Of a stretch of DNA of 64,000 nt, positions 60,857 through 64,000 are shown one piece after another. The stretch comes from Streptomyces echinoruber. Lineage in GTDB: Bacteria; Actinomycetota; Actinomycetes; Streptomycetales; Streptomycetaceae. The position numbers and the translations under genes were made by a program. The notes beneath the pieces are model-generated. The model worked only from the letters and a program-made list of their open reading frames with translations. It searched no databases and was not told the DNA's origin. Each line of letters begins with the position of its first letter. The stretch's first letter is position 1. The DNA lies in the NCBI RefSeq assembly GCF_014651135.1, contig NZ_BMWH01000007.1:124001-188000 (forward strand), read 5' to 3'.

Positions 60857-61408
60857 ATGGACCCGCACATAGCCGCGGCTCTGGTGCCGTTACTGGGCTG
60901 GGCCGTGCACGGGAGCGTCCTCACCCGCCGTCTGGCCTCCGCCCGCCGCGACCCGCTCACCGGCCTGCACACCCGCGCCGGATGGACCGCCCGCGCCGAG
61001 CACTGCATCCGCCGGCACCCGGCCGCGGCCGTCCTCCTGGTCGACCTCGACCACTTCAAGGCCCTCAACGACACCCACGGCCACGCCGCCGGGGACGCCG
61101 CCCTGGTCGCCACCGCCGACCGGCTCCGTACCTGGTGCGGCCGGAACGGCACCGCCGGGCGCCTGGGCGGGGATGAGTTCGTGGCCGTCGTCCGCGACCT
61201 GGCCGCCGCCGACCTGGACGCGCTCACCGCCGCACTGCACCGGCCGCTGCCCTACGCCGGGACGTCGCTGCCGCTGGCCGCCTCGGTCGGCGTCTGCCGC
61301 GTCGCCGAGCTGCCGACGCCGTGCCTGACCGACGCGCTCGCCGCCGCCGACGCGGCCATGTACGCGGCCAAGGGCCGTGGCCGCCGGGGCTCCCGCGCCT
61401 CTGGCTGA
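60857..61408 (+). CDS. GGDEF-domain protein (diguanylate cyclase)
   Basis: 183 residues from ATG 60857. A short hydrophobic start (AALVPLLGWAVHGSVLTRRL) is followed by a full GGDEF domain: RRDPLTGLHTRAGW, VDLDHFKALNDTHGHAAGD, GRLGGDEFVAVV with the active-site signature intact, and SVGVCRVAE. An RxxD inhibitory site is not seen. It could make c-di-GMP, the signal that controls BldD and development in Streptomyces. Confidence 0.85.
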   Translation: MDPHIAAALVPLLGWAVHGSVLTRRLASARRDPLTGLHTRAGWTARAEHCIRRHPAAAVLLVDLDHFKALNDTHGHAAGDAALVATADRLRTWCGRNGTAGRLGGDEFVAVVRDLAAADLDALTAALHRPLPYAGTSLPLAASVGVCRVAELPTPCLTDALAAADAAMYAAKGRGRRGSRASG

Positions 61409-61410
61409 CC

Positions 61411-61458
61411 GGCCGCCGGGTGGCGCACAAGCCGCCAAGCACGCCGCCACCCGGGGCC
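61411..61458 (+). ncRNA. Stem-loop leader element B
   Basis: Stem of GGCC + 10 bp (61411-61425 with 61445-61458, one bulged G) and a 19-nt loop, directly after the GGDEF stop and before the zinc-ribbon gene. Its stem sequence differs from element A but pairs equally well. Confidence 0.55.
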
Positions 61459-61493
61459 GTTCCTTCCAACCGCAATCGAAAGGAACCACCATC

Positions 61494-61679
61494 ATGGCCC
61501 AGCACACCTCGCCCGCGCCGCGGATCTGCCCGGCCTGCGACGGCTTCGCCTCCGTCGCCGTCACCCTCGGCGGCCGCGATGCCCGCGGCCACCTGCGCAC
61601 CATCACCGCCCACTGCCCGGCCTGCCACGGCATTGGCACCGCCCCCGCCCGCCGTGACCGGGAGGGCGCCCGTGCCTGA
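61494..61679 (+). CDS. Small zinc-ribbon protein
   Basis: 61 residues from ATG 61494 with AAAGGAA upstream. PRICPACDGFASVAVTLGGR and TAHCPACHGIGTA give a C-x2-C ... C-x2-C zinc site, resembling the DnaJ-type ribbons also present inside the Rep protein. Its stop overlaps the Rep start. Confidence 0.68.
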   Translation: MAQHTSPAPRICPACDGFASVAVTLGGRDARGHLRTITAHCPACHGIGTAPARRDREGARA

Positions 61680-63138
61680 CCTGCTTGATGCGGCCACCCT
61701 CGGCGATGTGCTGAGGGTGGCCGCGGCCTCCGACTACCACCGGTGGGAGGACCAGATCCGCCGCACCGGCGGCTGCGCCGACCCCATCCACCTGCGCGGC
61801 TGGGTGGTCCACAAGGACAAGACCACCGGCGAGATGCTGCACCACTACTCCACCCAGACCGAGCCGGGCGGGCGGCTGCGCGTGGCCTGCGGCAACCGCC
61901 GTGCCTCCCGCTGCCCGGCCTGCGCCTGGACCTACGCAGGCGACACCTACCACCTCATCCGCGTCGGCCTGGCCGGAGACGAGGACAAGGACATCCCCAC
62001 CACCGTCCGCGACCACCCCCGCGTCTTCGCCACCCTCACCGCCCCCTCCTTCGGCCCGGTCCACAACCGGCCCGACCGCGGCGTCTGCCGCTGCGGCACC
62101 CGCCACCGCGCCGACGATCCCGCCCTCGGCACCGCCCTGGACCCGGCGACGTACGACTACGCGGGCGCGGTGCTGTTCAACAACCACGCCGGAGAGCTGT
62201 GGATGCGCTTCACCAACCGGCTCCGCCGCGAGATCGCCGCCCGCGCCGGCCTCACCCAGCGACAGCTCAAGGAGTGCGCGCGGCTGTCGTACGGCAAGGT
62301 CGCTGAGTTCCAAAAGCGCGGCGCCGTGCACTTCCACGCGGTCATCCGCCTCGACGGCCCCGACGGCCCGGACACCCCGCCGCCGTCCTGGGCGACGGTC
62401 GACCTGCTCACCGACGCCATCCGCGCCGCCGCCGCACACCGGTACAGCAGCGTCACCGTGCCCGCCGCCGGAGACCAACCCGCCCGCACCTTCCAGTGGG
62501 GCCGACAGCTCGACGTCCGGCCGGTGCGGGCCTTCGGCGACGGCTCACAGATCACCGAGCAGGCGGTGGCCTCCTACGTGGCCAAGTACGCCACCAAGGC
62601 GGCCGAGACCACCGGCACCCCGGACACGGCCGTCTACTGCCGCTCGTGCCGGGGAACGGGCCGCTCCCGCCGCTACGACCGCGCCGACTCGGCCCTCGGC
62701 CGGTGCACCCCCTGCCGCGGCACCGGCCTGGGCGAAGACCTCGCCCGGCTGGACGTCCCCGAGCACGCCCGGCGCCTCATGGCCGCCTGCGTCCAACTGC
62801 AGCCGCTCTACCCCGACCGCCACCTCGCCCGCTGGGCGCACATGCTCGGCTTCCGCGGCCACTTCTCCTCCAAGTCCCGCCGCTACTCCACCACCCTGGG
62901 CGCCCTGCGCCAGGCGCGCGCCGACTACCGCGCCGCCCAGGAACGCGCCGCCCTCGGCCTGGACGACGCCGAGCCCGACACCGTCCTGGTCCTGGCCGAC
63001 TGGCAGTACGCCGGCCACGGCCACACCCCCGGCGAGTCCGTCCTCGCCGCCACCATCGCCCGCAACCTGCACCGCAACCGCGAAACCGCCCGCGAAGCCC
63101 TACAGGACCAACTCAGTCAGGAAGGAGCCGCCGCATGA
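61672..63138 (+). CDS. Replication initiator RepSA-type (rolling circle)
   Basis: 488 residues from GTG 61672, preceded by GGGAGGG; it overlaps the zinc-ribbon gene. An N-terminal region with cysteine pairs (RRASRCPACAW) leads to the HUH motif AVHFHAVIRLDG, two zinc-ribbon units (YCRSCRGTGRSRR, CTPCRGTGLG) and the tyrosine motif ASYVAKYATKAAE. Nicks the double-strand origin and starts rolling-circle replication of the excised AICE, as RepSA does for pSAM2. Confidence 0.88.
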   Translation: MPDLLDAATLGDVLRVAAASDYHRWEDQIRRTGGCADPIHLRGWVVHKDKTTGEMLHHYSTQTEPGGRLRVACGNRRASRCPACAWTYAGDTYHLIRVGLAGDEDKDIPTTVRDHPRVFATLTAPSFGPVHNRPDRGVCRCGTRHRADDPALGTALDPATYDYAGAVLFNNHAGELWMRFTNRLRREIAARAGLTQRQLKECARLSYGKVAEFQKRGAVHFHAVIRLDGPDGPDTPPPSWATVDLLTDAIRAAAAHRYSSVTVPAAGDQPARTFQWGRQLDVRPVRAFGDGSQITEQAVASYVAKYATKAAETTGTPDTAVYCRSCRGTGRSRRYDRADSALGRCTPCRGTGLGEDLARLDVPEHARRLMAACVQLQPLYPDRHLARWAHMLGFRGHFSSKSRRYSTTLGALRQARADYRAAQERAALGLDDAEPDTVLVLADWQYAGHGHTPGESVLAATIARNLHRNRETAREALQDQLSQEGAAA

Positions 63139-63323
63139 CCACCGCCACCCCCGAACTGCTGACCGTCCCCGAGGTCATGGCGCGGCTCAGGCTCGGCCGC
63201 TCCACGGTCTACGACCTGATCCGCTCCCGTCGGCTGGTCTCCATCACCGTCGGCCGCTCCCGCCGCATACCCGCCGACGCCCTGCGCGACTTCATCAACC
63301 GCGAGCTCGAGGAGGCCGCCTGA
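63135..63323 (+). CDS. Excisionase (Xis), HTH
   Basis: 62 residues from ATG 63135, overlapping the rep stop (ATGA). ELLTVPEVMARLRLGRSTVY and VGRSRRIPADALRDFI form a MerR-like winged helix typical of excisionases that bend DNA for excision. Coupled to the integrase. Confidence 0.87.
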   Translation: MTTATPELLTVPEVMARLRLGRSTVYDLIRSRRLVSITVGRSRRIPADALRDFINRELEEAA

Positions 63324-64000
63324 TGGCCAAGCGACGCAGCCGAGGCGACGGCGGCCTTCACTGGGACGACAAGCGTCAACGCTGGATCGCAACGGCGAGC
63401 CTGGGCTACGACCCGACCGGCAAGAGGATCGTGAAGCGGGCCAGCGGCAAGACCAAGACGGCCGCCAAGGAGAAGTTGAAGGAGGTTCTGCGGGATTACG
63501 AGGACGGACTCGCCATCGCGCCGACCGGCTACACCGTCGCTGATGCCGTGAACGACTGGCTGGCGTACGGCCTGGCGGGTCGTGATCCGAGCACGGTAGA
63601 GAACTGCACGAACCTGTGCCGAACGCATGTCATCCCGGCTCTCGGTGCTCGCAAGCTGCGGGACCTGAGTGCCGAAGACGTCGACCGCTGGCTGGCCACC
63701 AAGGCCAAGACCCTTAGCACGCGCACCCTCCAGGCGATCCACTCCTGCCTGAACCGCTCAGTCAAGCGCGCTATGGCGCGGGACAAGGTGAAGCGCAATG
63801 TGGTCGAACTGTGTTCGGTACCCCAAGGCCAGCCGGGACGTCCGTCCAAGGCCCTTACCCTCGCCCAGGCCGAGGCGGTACTCAAAGCGGCCGAAGGGAC
63901 GTCGATGCACGCGTACATCGTTGTCGCTCTGCTGACCGGAGCGCGTACCGAGGAGCTGCGGGCGCTCACTTGGGATCACGTCTTCCTCAAGGGCAAGCCT
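63323..64000 (+). CDS. Tyrosine integrase, N-terminal part
   Basis: Starts at ATG 63323 (TGATG overlap with xis) and runs past the window. The first ~60 residues form the AP2-like arm-binding domain (RGDGGLHWDDKRQRWIATAS), then the SAM-like core-binding domain (VADAVNDWLAYGLAG, PSTVENCTNLCRTHVIPALG) and the beginning of the catalytic domain with the first Arg in LLTGARTEELRALTW. It would integrate the element into tRNA-Pro. Confidence 0.9.
   Translation, partial: MAKRRSRGDGGLHWDDKRQRWIATASLGYDPTGKRIVKRASGKTKTAAKEKLKEVLRDYEDGLAIAPTGYTVADAVNDWLAYGLAGRDPSTVENCTNLCRTHVIPALGARKLRDLSAEDVDRWLATKAKTLSTRTLQAIHSCLNRSVKRAMARDKVKRNVVELCSVPQGQPGRPSKALTLAQAEAVLKAAEGTSMHAYIVVALLTGARTEELRALTWDHVFLKGKP

Overview
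The window looks like a Streptomyces chromosome segment. It has very high GC, near-uniform G/C third codon positions, frequent GTG starts, dense ATGA/GTGA stop-start overlaps, and the order acs, nhaA, marP-like, nth, crp, two ArsA-type ATPases, wblA, class A PBP that I recognise from Streptomyces core genomes. All functional calls rest on motifs read by eye; no database search was possible.

Layout. (1) 1-26 kb is core-like: acetate activation (acs, partial), NhaA, a holin-X-like membrane protein coupled to an epoxide-hydrolase-like enzyme, a MarP-type periplasmic protease, two Nudix hydrolases, endonuclease III, Crp, an MBL hydrolase, RidA, two ArsA-like ATPases, WblA, a class A PBP, YqeY, a teichoic-acid-type glycerophosphotransferase, a DEAD-box helicase, a cold-shock protein, a MerR-like regulator, two DUF5994 paralogues and a methyltransferase. 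(2) 26.4-36.4 kb is accessory: an AfsR/SARP-type regulator facing a DrrAB-type ABC exporter whose promoter carries three direct heptamers at 11-bp steps, an XRE/DUF397 pair divergent from an anti-sigma-like ATP-binding protein, a secreted repeat-domain protein and a two-domain lipoprotein. (3) 36.4-52.7 kb is a scarred island: two transposase remnants, a DUF433/PIN-like toxin-antitoxin pair, an acidic orphan protein, an intact IS5-type element with a coupled second gene and clear terminal inverted repeats, then a complete four-gene Wadjet plasmid-defence operon (jetABCD of the TIGR02677-TIGR02680 class, type III by my recollection) and a 720-residue helical protein of unknown function. (4) 52.7 kb to the window end is an integrated actinomycete integrative and conjugative element (AICE, pSAM2-like). 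Its left boundary is a 43-bp 3' half of tRNA-Pro(CGG). It carries cargo (small membrane protein, PD-(D/E)XK-type nuclease, HD hydrolase), a Pif-like Nudix protein with a Cro/PLD-like regulator, an FtsK/TraB-type DNA translocase, Spd-type spread genes, a GGDEF protein, a rolling-circle Rep, Xis and the start of a tyrosine integrase that runs off the window.

How it fits together. The Wadjet operon would restrict incoming plasmids while the neighbouring AICE replicates by rolling circle and transfers double-stranded DNA, so both a plasmid barrier and a plasmid-like element lie on the two sides of one tRNA gene. The least explained structures are two AICE leaders sharing an identical 25-nt core inside hairpins whose stems differ but still pair (60.76 and 61.41 kb), a 112-bp nested inverted repeat (55.14-55.25 kb), the cargo nuclease at 53.6 kb, and a recurring habit of short, locus-specific tandem repeats beginning at or near gene stop codons.
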